Positions 12,302 to 20,490 of a stretch of DNA of 64,000 nucleotides are shown in pieces (the stretch's first letter is position 1; every line of letters starts with the position of its first letter). The stretch lies in the NCBI GenBank assembly GCA_963761615.1, contig CAVXGU010000003.1:1984001-2048000 (forward strand). The letters are read 5' to 3'. The notes under the pieces were generated by a model, which was given only the letters and a program-made list of their open reading frames with translations, did not search any database and was not told the DNA's origin. The position numbers were made by a program, and so were the translations under genes. This stretch comes from CAVXGU01 sp963761615 (lineage in GTDB: Bacteria; Acidobacteriota; Vicinamibacteria; Vicinamibacterales; CAVVIG01).

Positions 12302-12880
12302 TCAGGGCAGCAGGGCCCAGTCGATGGCCGAGCAGGTGCCGACATGACCCCGTGAGTCCATGAACTGGATCACGCCGCGCATCTGGCCCCCGACGTAGGA
12401 TGAGTACGGATCGCCGTGGCCGTCGACCGCGGCGTCGCTGACGAAAGCGACGCGGGAATCGGTCGGCGTGTAAAGGTCCACGTACGCCATGTCGGCAGCC
12501 GCTCCCGTGACGCTCCCCTGGATCGAGACGTTGCCGGCGGCCGCCCCGACCTCGTGGAACCGGAGCTCGACGCTGCCTGCCTCGGGCGATCTCGACCGCG
12601 CCACCCACTCGCCACCTTCACGGCTGACGTCGACGGCTGTCGTCACGGAGGTGCCGCTTGGCGGCACGCCTGTCGGCTGGCAAGGCGCAGCGCCGGAGCC
12701 CGACAACAATCCAATCCCTCTGAGATAGAGCCACTGCGGACCAATCCGGAGATCCAGTTGTGACGGTGGACCTGGCACCGGAGACACGGGCCCGGGTGTC
12801 TGCTGGCCGGGAGCCGTCGGCGGTGTGCACGCCGGCCCGAGACCGATCATCAGCGCGACGACGAAGCGACCGGCCTTCAT
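12302..12880 (-). CDS. Hypothetical exported, possibly lipoprotein
   Basis: 192 residues from ATG 12880, placed about 5 nt after GGGGAG; an ATG 3 nt earlier is possible. Short hydrophobic signal ending GLGPAC followed by a Pro/Gly-rich linker, consistent with a weak lipobox. The remainder is beta-rich with no family recognised. It lies 40 nt after the beta-propeller gene on the same strand and is probably the last gene of that operon. Confidence 0.6.
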   Translation of the reverse strand: MKAGRFVVALMIGLGPACTPPTAPGQQTPGPVSPVPGPPSQLDLRIGPQWLYLRGIGLLSGSGAAPCQPTGVPPSGTSVTTAVDVSREGGEWVARSRSPEAGSVELRFHEVGAAAGNVSIQGSVTGAAADMAYVDLYTPTDSRVAFVSDAAVDGHGDPYSSYVGGQMRGVIQFMDSRGHVGTCSAIDWALLP

Positions 12881-12920
12881 CATGACTCCCCTTCTCGGCG
12901 GTTTTCCGACGTTCACGGTT

Positions 12921-14036
12921 TCAACGTGGCGCCTCGAGCGCGAGGAGCGTGTCCGTCGTCGAGGCGTAGACGCGATCGCCGGCCACCGCGGGAGGCCAGG
13001 TGAACCTTCCCTGCCCGGGTTCTGTCCTCCACAGCGCGTGGCCGTCGATCACATCCAGCGCCGTGAGGCGCCCGCCCATGGTTGGAACGTAGACAGCACG
13101 ACCGTCCTGGACGATCCCGAACGCCACCGATCCGTCCGGTCCCGGATGGCGCCACCGCACGGTTCGGGACGTCAGGTCATAGACATCGACCTCGCCAGAG
13201 AGCGAGCCTGCCGCCAGGTTGCGGCCGGACACCGCCAGCGGGCGGAAATCGCGCGGGGGCAACCCGCGCTCCTGGCGCAGCGTCCATCGACTCGCGCCGG
13301 ACACCCGGTCGAAGGCGAGGACACGGCCGGTCGACGCGGCGCAGACCACGACATCGCCGGCGACGCCCGGTCCGCCGGCCCAGGTGACCCCGACGCCATC
13401 GAAGGTCGCGCGCCATCGTTCCTGTCCGTTGACGGCATCGACGGCGAGAAGGCCGCCCGACGGGGGGGAGTCGAAGAGCGTGAATCCGGCAAACACCGTG
13501 TCGCCTTCGAGTACCGGCTCGAAGACCGTTGCAGGTTGCTCGGCGTCGAGGTTCGCGGACCATCGAATGGCGCCGGACTGGACGTTGATGGCATAGAGGC
13601 GTCCCACTGGAGATCCGGCAAACACCGTTGTCCTGCTGGTGGTTCCCAGATAGCGCCCCAGGCCGTAGGTGCCCGGTGGCTTCGATCGCCACTTCACGCG
13701 TCCGTCATGCCGATCCAGCCCGACGATGGCGTCGTCTCCCGCAATGACGACGGAGGGGGCCAGAAGTACCCTGGCCCCCTCCGTCGTCTCGCCGGCCATC
13801 CCGGTCGACTGCCGCCACAGCAGCGCCCCGGAGCCCGCATCGATCGCGACGACCTCGTGACGCCGCGTCAGGAAGAACGCTGCACTCGAATCGGCGGCAG
13901 GCCTGCCCCACCCATCGGCTGGAAACGACCACACGACGTTCGGAGCCAGCGGTGCGCCGCTCTGCAGTGGGACGACCGCGAGTCCGGCCAGGCCGACGCA
14001 GGCGGCGGGGATCCAACGTCCGCCGTGGCCGGTCAC
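12921..14036 (-). CDS. PQQ-like beta-propeller repeat protein, exported
   Basis: 371 residues starting with GTG overlapping the previous stop (GTGA). N-terminal signal segment, then tandem blades with the PQQ-propeller signature (GALLWR, GRVKWRS, GAIRWSA, GQERWRA, GASRWTL, GHALWRT) spaced about 40-45 residues. No enzyme motif; such proteins act as binding scaffolds or sensors in the periplasm. Translationally coupled to the DsbA-like gene. Confidence 0.82.
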   Translation of the reverse strand: MTGHGGRWIPAACVGLAGLAVVPLQSGAPLAPNVVWSFPADGWGRPAADSSAAFFLTRRHEVVAIDAGSGALLWRQSTGMAGETTEGARVLLAPSVVIAGDDAIVGLDRHDGRVKWRSKPPGTYGLGRYLGTTSRTTVFAGSPVGRLYAINVQSGAIRWSANLDAEQPATVFEPVLEGDTVFAGFTLFDSPPSGGLLAVDAVNGQERWRATFDGVGVTWAGGPGVAGDVVVCAASTGRVLAFDRVSGASRWTLRQERGLPPRDFRPLAVSGRNLAAGSLSGEVDVYDLTSRTVRWRHPGPDGSVAFGIVQDGRAVYVPTMGGRLTALDVIDGHALWRTEPGQGRFTWPPAVAGDRVYASTTDTLLALEAPR

Positions 14037-14836
14037 CTGGCACCTCCCCCGCCTGCCGGTGCGAGCGCCTCGTCGAGGGCCTGTTTGAAGGCCTGGTAAT
14101 CGACCGCCCCGACGACGGTCTGAGTCAGTCGCAGTGTGCCGTCGGATTCGCGGCGCGCGATGAGGAAGGTCGGTGTCACCGAGATTCCGGCGGCGCGGAC
14201 CGAGGCGGCCGCCTTCCGCACGGCATCTGCTCCCTCACCCTGCACGCAGGCGGAGAACTCGGCGAGGTTCAGCCCGAGCCTTCGCGCGTGATCCACCAGA
14301 CTGGCTTGATCGAGGTGCTCCTGATCGGCAAAGAGCGCGTCGTGCATCTCCCAGAAGCGCCCTTGCCTCGCGGCACACTCGGCCGCCTCGGCCGCGTTGA
14401 GCGCGTGAGGGTGAATCTCCTGGAGTGGGAGGCTCGCGTACGCCCACTCGACGCGCCCTGTCTGAACGAAGTCTCGATCGATGGCGGGCAGCGTCCGTTG
14501 CGAGAATGCCCCGCAGTACGGACACTCGAAGTCCGCATACTCGATGACCGCCACGGGCGCGTCGGCCGATCCCCTGGTTGGGAGGGCTTCGAGCGACAGC
14601 GGGTCGCCTACCTGGGGCGGACGAGCATCCGGCCCCGGCATCCGCTCCAGCAGCCGCGACAGGTCTTCCCGCAGTGCACGGACTTCGCCGGCCAACTGCC
14701 GCTGGCCCTGCTCGAGCGCCGAGAGTCTGTTCGAGACCGCCGAGTCCGCCGGCGACCGTGGAGGCGCCGCGCGCGCCAGGCCGGCGGCCGCGACAATCCA
14801 CATCCAGAGCGCTACCGCAGCCGGAGCGCCCCTCAC
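14033..14836 (-). CDS. DsbA-like thioredoxin-fold protein, exported
   Basis: 267 residues from the GTG that overlaps the lipase stop. Hydrophobic signal segment, a short coiled coil (about residues 35-60, SNRLSALEQGQRQL), then a DsbA/DSBA_4-type domain with active site ECPYCGAF, and the cis-Pro region GISVTPTFLI. Predicted periplasmic disulfide oxidoreductase. Its placement directly after a lipase carrying eighteen repeat cysteines suggests it folds that protein (inference). An upstream ORF extension to 15019 is a shadow. Confidence 0.88.
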   Translation of the reverse strand: MRGAPAAVALWMWIVAAAGLARAAPPRSPADSAVSNRLSALEQGQRQLAGEVRALREDLSRLLERMPGPDARPPQVGDPLSLEALPTRGSADAPVAVIEYADFECPYCGAFSQRTLPAIDRDFVQTGRVEWAYASLPLQEIHPHALNAAEAAECAARQGRFWEMHDALFADQEHLDQASLVDHARRLGLNLAEFSACVQGEGADAVRKAAASVRAAGISVTPTFLIARRESDGTLRLTQTVVGAVDYQAFKQALDEALAPAGGGGAR

Positions 14837-16680
14837 TGGAACACCGCCGCGGACCAGCCGCTGAAGCCGGACTGCACGTAGCACCCGCTCCCGAACTCGA
14901 CGTAGCAGGACCCATCGTCGGACCACTCGCAGGCGTCGGCGCCGTTCTCTTCGCAGTAGCTTCTGCACGACTCGCTGTCGTGCTGGTGAACGGGCGCCGA
15001 CTCGCGGTAGTTCGTGCATCCGCGCACGGCCGACGATGGCTGCATCCCGGAGTTGGCCGCAGCGGCATCACCCTGGTCGAACACCGCGGCCGACCATCCG
15101 CCGAATCCGCTCTGCACGTAGCACCCGCTCCCGAACTCGACGTAGCAGTCGCCGGAATCCGACCACTCGCAGGCGTTGGCTCCGTTCTGCGTGCAGTAGT
15201 CGACGCAGGCGGCTGCGTCGGATCGACGGACCGGCGACCACTCCACGTAGCCGGAACAACCCCGAACTGCCGAATCGCCCTGCATCGCCGCGGCGGCAAC
15301 GACTGGATCGTCGCCGCCGGCCTTGTCCAGGACGGCGGCGGACCACCCGCCGAATCCTCCGTGGACCTGGCAGCCTCGTCCGAACTCCGCGTAGCACGAT
15401 CCCCCCTGCCACCACTCGCACGCGTCGGCGCCATTCTGTCCGCAGTAGTCGAGACAGCCGTCGGCCGTCGCCTGGTACACCGCAGGCCACTCGACGTAGC
15501 CCTCGCACTCGCGGATGGCCGAGTCGGACACCATGTGCTGAGCCTGATCAGCCGGCGTCTCGTTTCCGCCGGCCCCCCGTGGCGGAACGTTCATGTAGTA
15601 CGTGAGCACCTGGTACAAGTAGCTGTCGCTAGCCGTGGTTTCCTGGACGTGTGCCGGACCGTCGCCGATCAGCACGACGGGCGCATCCGGCAGTATCTGG
15701 CTCCACTCCGGCACGACGGTGTCGTTGTAGGTGCAAGCCCCGCCGCCGGGGTACGAGACCATCTCGCACCAGACCGGATCGAGCGCGGAGAGCCAGCCCG
15801 CGACCGCGGACATGTTGTCGGCGATCTCGAAGGCGGCCTCGTCGGACAGATCGGCGTGTGTGTAGATGTAGCCGGCCCAGTAGTCCAGGATGAAGATCGT
15901 GCTGTCTTTGATTACGTCGATCGTGTCGCCCTCGTCCGGCCAGACGGCACGGAAGGCGCCCGCATCGTAGAAGTTGTGGGCTTCCGACACGATCCCCACG
16001 CGCGTCGGCACCGACGCTTCCTCGCGGCTCAAGCTGTCCGACGAGTCGAGACCGCGCAGGTAGGACGAGCCGGGGCTCATCTGCGCCATCACCGGAGCCT
16101 GCAGGTCGATGCCCACCGTGGTCGCAAGGCCGATCAGCGAGCCGTTCAACCAGCCCTGCACGTAGGACAGGTACACGTCGAGCGCGTCCTGGTAGATCAC
16201 CCACTCCCACCCGCAGGAATACGCCGCGCAGTCGCTGAACGTGCCGTAGAGATCGGTGATGGTGTCGCTCACGAGGAAGTTGAAGTTGGCCCAGTCGAGG
16301 ATGTTGTACGCGAGCGGCGCGCCTTGATTTGGTGCGCCCAGCGTGACGAGGCCGCGAAGCGGATGGCGCCTGCTCCATTCCCTCGCCACGACGCCTCCGT
16401 TGCTGTGACCGATCGCGATCGGCGAGCCCGCCACCTCGCTGACGCTCTGCTCGACCTGATTCGCCTGGTCGCTGAACGTGCTCCGCCAGTCCGGATTGGG
16501 GCGATACGCCGCAATGGCGAGTTCGTCCTCGAGTCGACCGGCGGCGTCCGCCCACGTGGCATCGGTCGCCCGCAGGCCGTGAATGAAGACGACCGGTTGG
16601 TCCTGGGCCCACGCGGCGTCGGCGACGAGCGCGGTCAGGACCACCACGAGCCGGAGGATCCGGGCCGTCGAGGTGCTCAT
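14833..16680 (-). CDS. Secreted alpha/beta-hydrolase (lipase-like) with three Cys-rich PAN/Apple-like repeats
   Basis: 615 residues. Signal peptide, oxyanion motif FIHGLR, nucleophile elbow GHSNGG (Ser93), and a triacylglycerol-lipase-like core to about residue 385. The C-terminus holds three repeats of about 65 residues, each with six cysteines (pattern C, C-x-x-x-C, ACEW, C-Y-x-E-F-G-x-G-C) and ending GGWSAAV or SGWSAAV. Repeats 2 and 3 share long identical DNA stretches 240 bp apart (around 14875-14907 and 15115-15147), so they duplicated recently. ATG and stop both overlap neighbouring genes. Repeats may bind carbohydrate or protein surfaces. Confidence 0.85.
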   Translation of the reverse strand: MSTSTARILRLVVVLTALVADAAWAQDQPVVFIHGLRATDATWADAAGRLEDELAIAAYRPNPDWRSTFSDQANQVEQSVSEVAGSPIAIGHSNGGVVAREWSRRHPLRGLVTLGAPNQGAPLAYNILDWANFNFLVSDTITDLYGTFSDCAAYSCGWEWVIYQDALDVYLSYVQGWLNGSLIGLATTVGIDLQAPVMAQMSPGSSYLRGLDSSDSLSREEASVPTRVGIVSEAHNFYDAGAFRAVWPDEGDTIDVIKDSTIFILDYWAGYIYTHADLSDEAAFEIADNMSAVAGWLSALDPVWCEMVSYPGGGACTYNDTVVPEWSQILPDAPVVLIGDGPAHVQETTASDSYLYQVLTYYMNVPPRGAGGNETPADQAQHMVSDSAIRECEGYVEWPAVYQATADGCLDYCGQNGADACEWWQGGSCYAEFGRGCQVHGGFGGWSAAVLDKAGGDDPVVAAAAMQGDSAVRGCSGYVEWSPVRRSDAAACVDYCTQNGANACEWSDSGDCYVEFGSGCYVQSGFGGWSAAVFDQGDAAAANSGMQPSSAVRGCTNYRESAPVHQHDSESCRSYCEENGADACEWSDDGSCYVEFGSGCYVQSGFSGWSAAVFQ

Positions 16681-17543
16681 CGGGTCCTCCTTCCCTCGAT
16701 GCGGGCGTTGCTCAGCTGCACGTCCGTCACCGAACGTGCGCCATCGGCGTGCGGAACCGCGCGCTCGACGTGCAGCCGCTGACGCAGCATCCGCCCGTCT
16801 GGGGCGTCCGCGTAGGCCATGGTGGCGTGCTCGATCAGCGCGCCATTGCGGACGACGTTGATCTCGACGGGCAGCGCCGAGTCCGGATCGGCCAGCACCT
16901 CGACCTGTCCGTCGCGCGTCGGCGCGAGGTATTGATCGAAGCCCTGCACGTTGCGGCCGGAGCGGTCGTAGCGCGCCTGCAGCGTCGCGCGGCGCCGCGT
17001 CGCGGCCGCGCGCAGTGGCAGCACGGCGTCAATCCAGTTCTGCGAGCGCGCGAGGGCATCGCGACTGCGCCGCTGTCCCGAAGGCGGAGTGAAGCTCGGC
17101 GCGGCGTCCTTGGAGCTCCCACCGGCGAGTTCCCACAGCCGCTGACGCGTGCCGTCTGATGGCGCCTCGATCGGGCGCGACTTGGCGTCGAAGAGCTGCA
17201 CCGCTCCCCCGTCGTCGCGCTCGAGTCGCACCACCGCCGAGGCATCCGGCAGTTCCTCGGGACCTCTCCGTGTCTGGACGACGGGCCGGTCGGCCGCGGC
17301 GAGCGTCATGGTTGTCTTCCAGCCCGATCCGGAACGGGCCTCCTCCCAGTGATATGTGACGGCCGGCGGCGCGCTGTCGAGACTGGAACCGTCGGCCCGG
17401 ACGTGCTGCCGGCGGATCGTGACGTCCACGCTGAACGCGTCGACCGCATCGGACGCGGTTCTCTGGCCCTGGGCGAGAGCGGCCGCGGCGCCGCACCCGC
17501 CCCAGACAGCGGCGGCGACGATGGCAAGGCGAATCGGGGTCAT
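16677..17543 (-). CDS. Hypothetical secreted protein heading the lipase operon
   Basis: 288 residues with a signal peptide (MTPIRLAIVAAAVWGG, cleavage near ALAQG). No family recognised; mixed beta-rich sequence reminiscent of lipoprotein carrier-type folds, and no catalytic motif visible. The stop overlaps the lipase ATG (ATGA), so it heads the coupled series hypothetical-lipase-DsbA-propeller. A longer ORF to 19319 in this frame is a shadow. Confidence 0.72.
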   Translation of the reverse strand: MTPIRLAIVAAAVWGGCGAAAALAQGQRTASDAVDAFSVDVTIRRQHVRADGSSLDSAPPAVTYHWEEARSGSGWKTTMTLAAADRPVVQTRRGPEELPDASAVVRLERDDGGAVQLFDAKSRPIEAPSDGTRQRLWELAGGSSKDAAPSFTPPSGQRRSRDALARSQNWIDAVLPLRAAATRRRATLQARYDRSGRNVQGFDQYLAPTRDGQVEVLADPDSALPVEINVVRNGALIEHATMAYADAPDGRMLRQRLHVERAVPHADGARSVTDVQLSNARIEGRRTR

Positions 17544-17638
17544 GTGTCCTCCAGTCGGGCCGCGCGCGACCTCGCGGCCGGAATGGCCGCCCCGCCTGTC
17601 AAGGCCTTCACGATTCGCCGGAGGCGCCCGGCGAGGAG

Positions 17639-19048
17639 TCATCCCGCCGCGATGCTGTCGGTGCCCTCCCAGTCCGCGCCGGAGTCGGTGGCGTCGTCGA
17701 GCGGGGTATCGCGGAGATACGCCGTCAGGGTGTGCGGGCTGATCCCGAGCGTGCGGGCGGCCTGACGCTTGTTGCCGCCCGACCTGTCGAGCACGAGGCG
17801 CGCGTAGCGTCTGGCCCAGACACGAAGGCGTTCGCCGCGTTCGACGGACGGCCCAAGGACAGCTGCGTACTCGCGCCGGACCGTGGGAGGCAGGTCGTCC
17901 ACCGCGATGGCGTCGGAGCCCGCGAGCGCCACGGCCCGCTCCACCACGCGCTCGAGCTCCCGAACATTGCCCGGCCAGTCGTACGTCAGGAGCGCACTGG
18001 CGGCGCTGTCCGACAGTCTCAGGGCGCGCGTCGCGCGGTGCCGCGAGAGAAAGTGAGACGCGAGTTCGAGGATGTCCGATCTCCGTTCGCGGAGTGTCGG
18101 TACCCGGAGGTCCACGCCGCTCAGTCGATAGTACAGATCGGCCCGGAAGAGCCCGCGATCGACGAGCTCCCGCAGGCCGCGGTTGGTGGCGGCGACGATC
18201 CTGATGTCGACGCGATGGGTACCGGTACTGCCGACCCGCTCGATGGCGAGATCCTGAATCGCCCGCAGCAGCTTCGCCTGGGCCGACATCGAGAGATCGG
18301 AGACTTCGTCGAGAAACAGCGTGCCGCCGTCTGCCGCTTCGAATTTGCCGCGCCGCCCGCGCACGCCGGTGGCCGTGCGTTCCTCGATCCCGAACAGTTC
18401 CGCCTCGAGGAGCGTCTCGACGAGCGCCGCGCAGTTGATGGCGACGAACGGCCCGTCGGCGCGGCGACTCAGGGCGTGGATTCGACGCGCGACCAGCTCC
18501 TTCCCGACACCGCTCTCGCCTTCGAGAAGCACGGTGAAGTCCGTGGCGGCCACACGGGTGATCTCCGTTCGAAGCGCCTCGAGGGCGGGCGCCGACCCGA
18601 CCAGGGGCTCCGTGCCTGCCCGCCGCGCGCGTCCCGCCTGTACCGCGGCCCTTGGCGGCGCCGGCTGCTCGAGCTTCAGGACGAGCGCCGCCAGCCGCGC
18701 CGCATGCGCCAGTAGCTGGGTGTCCCAGTCGTCGAGTCGACCGGCCTCTGCGCGTACCTCCAGCGCGGCGGCGTTGTCCGCCTCCCCCACTTCGAACACC
18801 AGGACCTCGTCCTCTGCCGCGCCGAAGGAGGCGCGTCGGATCGGCGCGTCGCAGAGCCGGAGCGATCGGACCGGCACCAGTGCCCTGAGGGAGTCTTCGA
18901 AGGCGCTCCGCAGAGTGGATCCCTCGCCTCTCCGGGTCACGGTCGCCGCAAGGGCATCGATCAACGCGCCGAGACCTTCGCGACGGTCCCGATGGCGACT
19001 CGTCCGACGTGAGCCGTCCGTTCGCACCTGGGTCGAAATATCTGTCAT
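17639..19048 (-). CDS. NtrC-family AAA+ transcriptional regulator with Fis-type HTH; divergent GAFTGA loop
   Basis: 469 residues: N-terminal GAF-like sensor (about 20-150), AAA+ domain with Walker A GESGVGKE, Walker B GGTLFLDEV and arginine-finger region, and C-terminal Fis helix-turn-helix (GGNKRQAARTLGISPHTL). The sigma-54-contact GAFTGA motif is replaced by a sequence around ELFGIEERTATGV, so classical sigma-54 activation is doubtful. The ATG overlaps the PilZ gene stop. It may control the secreted-lipase operon downstream (inference). The ORF extension upstream to 19603 is a shadow. Confidence 0.88.
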   Translation of the reverse strand: MTDISTQVRTDGSRRTSRHRDRREGLGALIDALAATVTRRGEGSTLRSAFEDSLRALVPVRSLRLCDAPIRRASFGAAEDEVLVFEVGEADNAAALEVRAEAGRLDDWDTQLLAHAARLAALVLKLEQPAPPRAAVQAGRARRAGTEPLVGSAPALEALRTEITRVAATDFTVLLEGESGVGKELVARRIHALSRRADGPFVAINCAALVETLLEAELFGIEERTATGVRGRRGKFEAADGGTLFLDEVSDLSMSAQAKLLRAIQDLAIERVGSTGTHRVDIRIVAATNRGLRELVDRGLFRADLYYRLSGVDLRVPTLRERRSDILELASHFLSRHRATRALRLSDSAASALLTYDWPGNVRELERVVERAVALAGSDAIAVDDLPPTVRREYAAVLGPSVERGERLRVWARRYARLVLDRSGGNKRQAARTLGISPHTLTAYLRDTPLDDATDSGADWEGTDSIAAG

Positions 19049-19560
19049 CGATCCGGCTCTCCTTGGATTTGCAACGATTTGTAAACAAAACCAGTGCCGT
19101 TCCCAGAAGAGGCCGAAAACGTTGAATCCAGGGGCGAGCGATCCGCATCGGCCGTGCACGGGATGGGTAGCTCCTTCCCGCGATCCCCCCGAATGCTCGA
19201 AAAGTCGCTGGGAAGGTAATACCCCGGCGTGTCCGGAGTTGAGAAGCGGGTTTCCGTCTGATCGAATCGAATTGCGGCGCGGTAGCAGACGAAGTCGGCC
19301 CGAAGCTCCGAAACCGCACACCGAAGGATGAGCCCGGACAGCGCGATCGAGCCGCGGGTCGTCTGGAATTGAATCTCGACGCGCGTGCCTGGAAGGAGAC
19401 GTCGCGGAGCCTCGACGAGCGCTCCGTGGGTCGACAGATTCAGGACGGCAGCGGGACAGCCGGGCCTGATGCGCGCCGCCGTGATCCCGTGATCCGACGC
19501 CGGACGCCGGGGCAGGCTGCGGCGCTCGCGCGTGACGAAGCGCCGAATCGCGCCGCTCAT
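19045..19560 (-). CDS. PilZ-domain protein
   Basis: 171 residues. PilZ c-di-GMP-binding signature: Arg-rich RRSLPRR then NLSTHGALVE (the D/NxSxxG element). The C-terminal 60 residues are unstructured-looking. ATG overlaps the prepilin stop (ATGA) and the stop overlaps the NtrC-type ATG. Likely couples c-di-GMP to surface structures or to the neighbouring pseudopilin. Confidence 0.78.
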   Translation of the reverse strand: MSGAIRRFVTRERRSLPRRPASDHGITAARIRPGCPAAVLNLSTHGALVEAPRRLLPGTRVEIQFQTTRGSIALSGLILRCAVSELRADFVCYRAAIRFDQTETRFSTPDTPGYYLPSDFSSIRGDRGKELPIPCTADADRSPLDSTFSASSGNGTGFVYKSLQIQGEPDR

Positions 19561-20167
19561 ACCGGGATCCACTGGCGCGTGCGCCGATCGAACTCCAGGA
19601 CACGCGCCCGACCGGTCGGGCCGTACAGACGGATGACGTACTGGCGTTTACCCGGTGCGCGTACGTAGAGACTTCCGGGCGAACAGGAGCCGAGCGGATT
19701 GAAGGACAGGATGTCGCTCGCGCCCAGCTTGATCGGATCGCCCGATGGTGCGCTGGACCCGGACTCGACCGGCGGCAGGCCGTCCGTCAGTCCGAAATCG
19801 ATGCCGGCGAAGAGATCCGCCAGCCGCTGGGGTGGACCGATCGGGGATCGGCACCGGCGCTGATGTCCAGGGACAGCACGCCGGTGCCGTTGCCATCGAG
19901 GTACGCGGTCATCGTGTAGCCCCCGTTGTCGACGAACCGCAGCCCGACATCGACGCCGCGCGTGATGGCGTCGAGCCGGACGTCCTGCAGTCGCGCCATG
20001 ACGTACCGCACGGCGCCGAGCGCGCGGTAGTCCTCGATGGCCGCCAGGGCCTGCGGCACCGCGATCGCGGACAGGGTCGACAGAAGGCCAAGGGCGAAGA
20101 GGAGTTCGACGAAGGAGAAGCCGGACGGCCGGTCGATCGCCGATCCTGCGTTCGCCCAGGCTGACAC
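19557..20167 (-). CDS. GspH/FimT-like pseudopilin (one frameshift)
   Basis: Type II secretion/type IV pilin-like minor pilin. GTG start at 20167; the prepilin peptidase site is G|FSFVELL followed by a hydrophobic helix. The uninterrupted ORF stops at 19787, but one missing C in a C-run near 19851-19854 restores a frame reading DFGLTDGLPPVESG through SFNPLGSCSPGSLYVRAPG and IRLYGPTGRARVLEFDRR, ending at 19557 as an ATGA overlap with pilZ. About 200 residues when repaired. It starts 3 nt after the ComEA-like remnant. Confidence 0.82.
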
Positions 20168-20170
20168 GTC

Positions 20171-20277
20171 CTACTCCCGCGGGCGCTGCGTGGCTGGATC
20201 GCCCACCGTGATCTGCGCCCGGATCCGCAGGAAGCTCTTCTCGCCGATGCCGCGCACGTTCATCAGTTCCTCGAACT
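20171..20277 (-). pseudogene. 5'-truncated ComEA-like helix-hairpin-helix protein, cut by the mobile island
   Basis: In-frame with the stop at 20171 the minus strand reads FEELMNVRGIGEKSFLRIRA, the second HhH motif of ComEA-type DNA-binding proteins. The frame ends abruptly at an in-frame TAG just upstream of FEEL, exactly where composition changes at about 20277. The N-terminal half and start are missing. The natural reading is that the element to the right inserted into this gene. Confidence 0.72.
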
Positions 20278-20289
20278 AATTATTCGAGG
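20269..20289. other. Inverted repeat at the left island junction
   Basis: CCTCGAA (20269-20275) and TTCGAGG (20283-20289) flank CTAATTA at the point where the ComEA-like frame is lost. A small palindrome at an insertion point is a reasonable candidate attachment or crossover core; a matching right-end copy was not found in the window. Confidence 0.4.
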
Positions 20290-20490
20290 CAGTCAGCTTA
20301 GTATTTATAGGGTCTAACTTGATGTGCGCCCACCGGTCGCGCCCACCAGAGAAGACAACGCGGGCAAGATGTCCGCGGCCGGGCAGCTTCAGGAGACGCC
20401 AAAGTGAGAGACTTTGTGAATGGCCCGAAGATCGAACGAAGGGCGGCGCTGGTCCTGGCGACCGTGATATGAACCGCGCCGGAGGTACAA

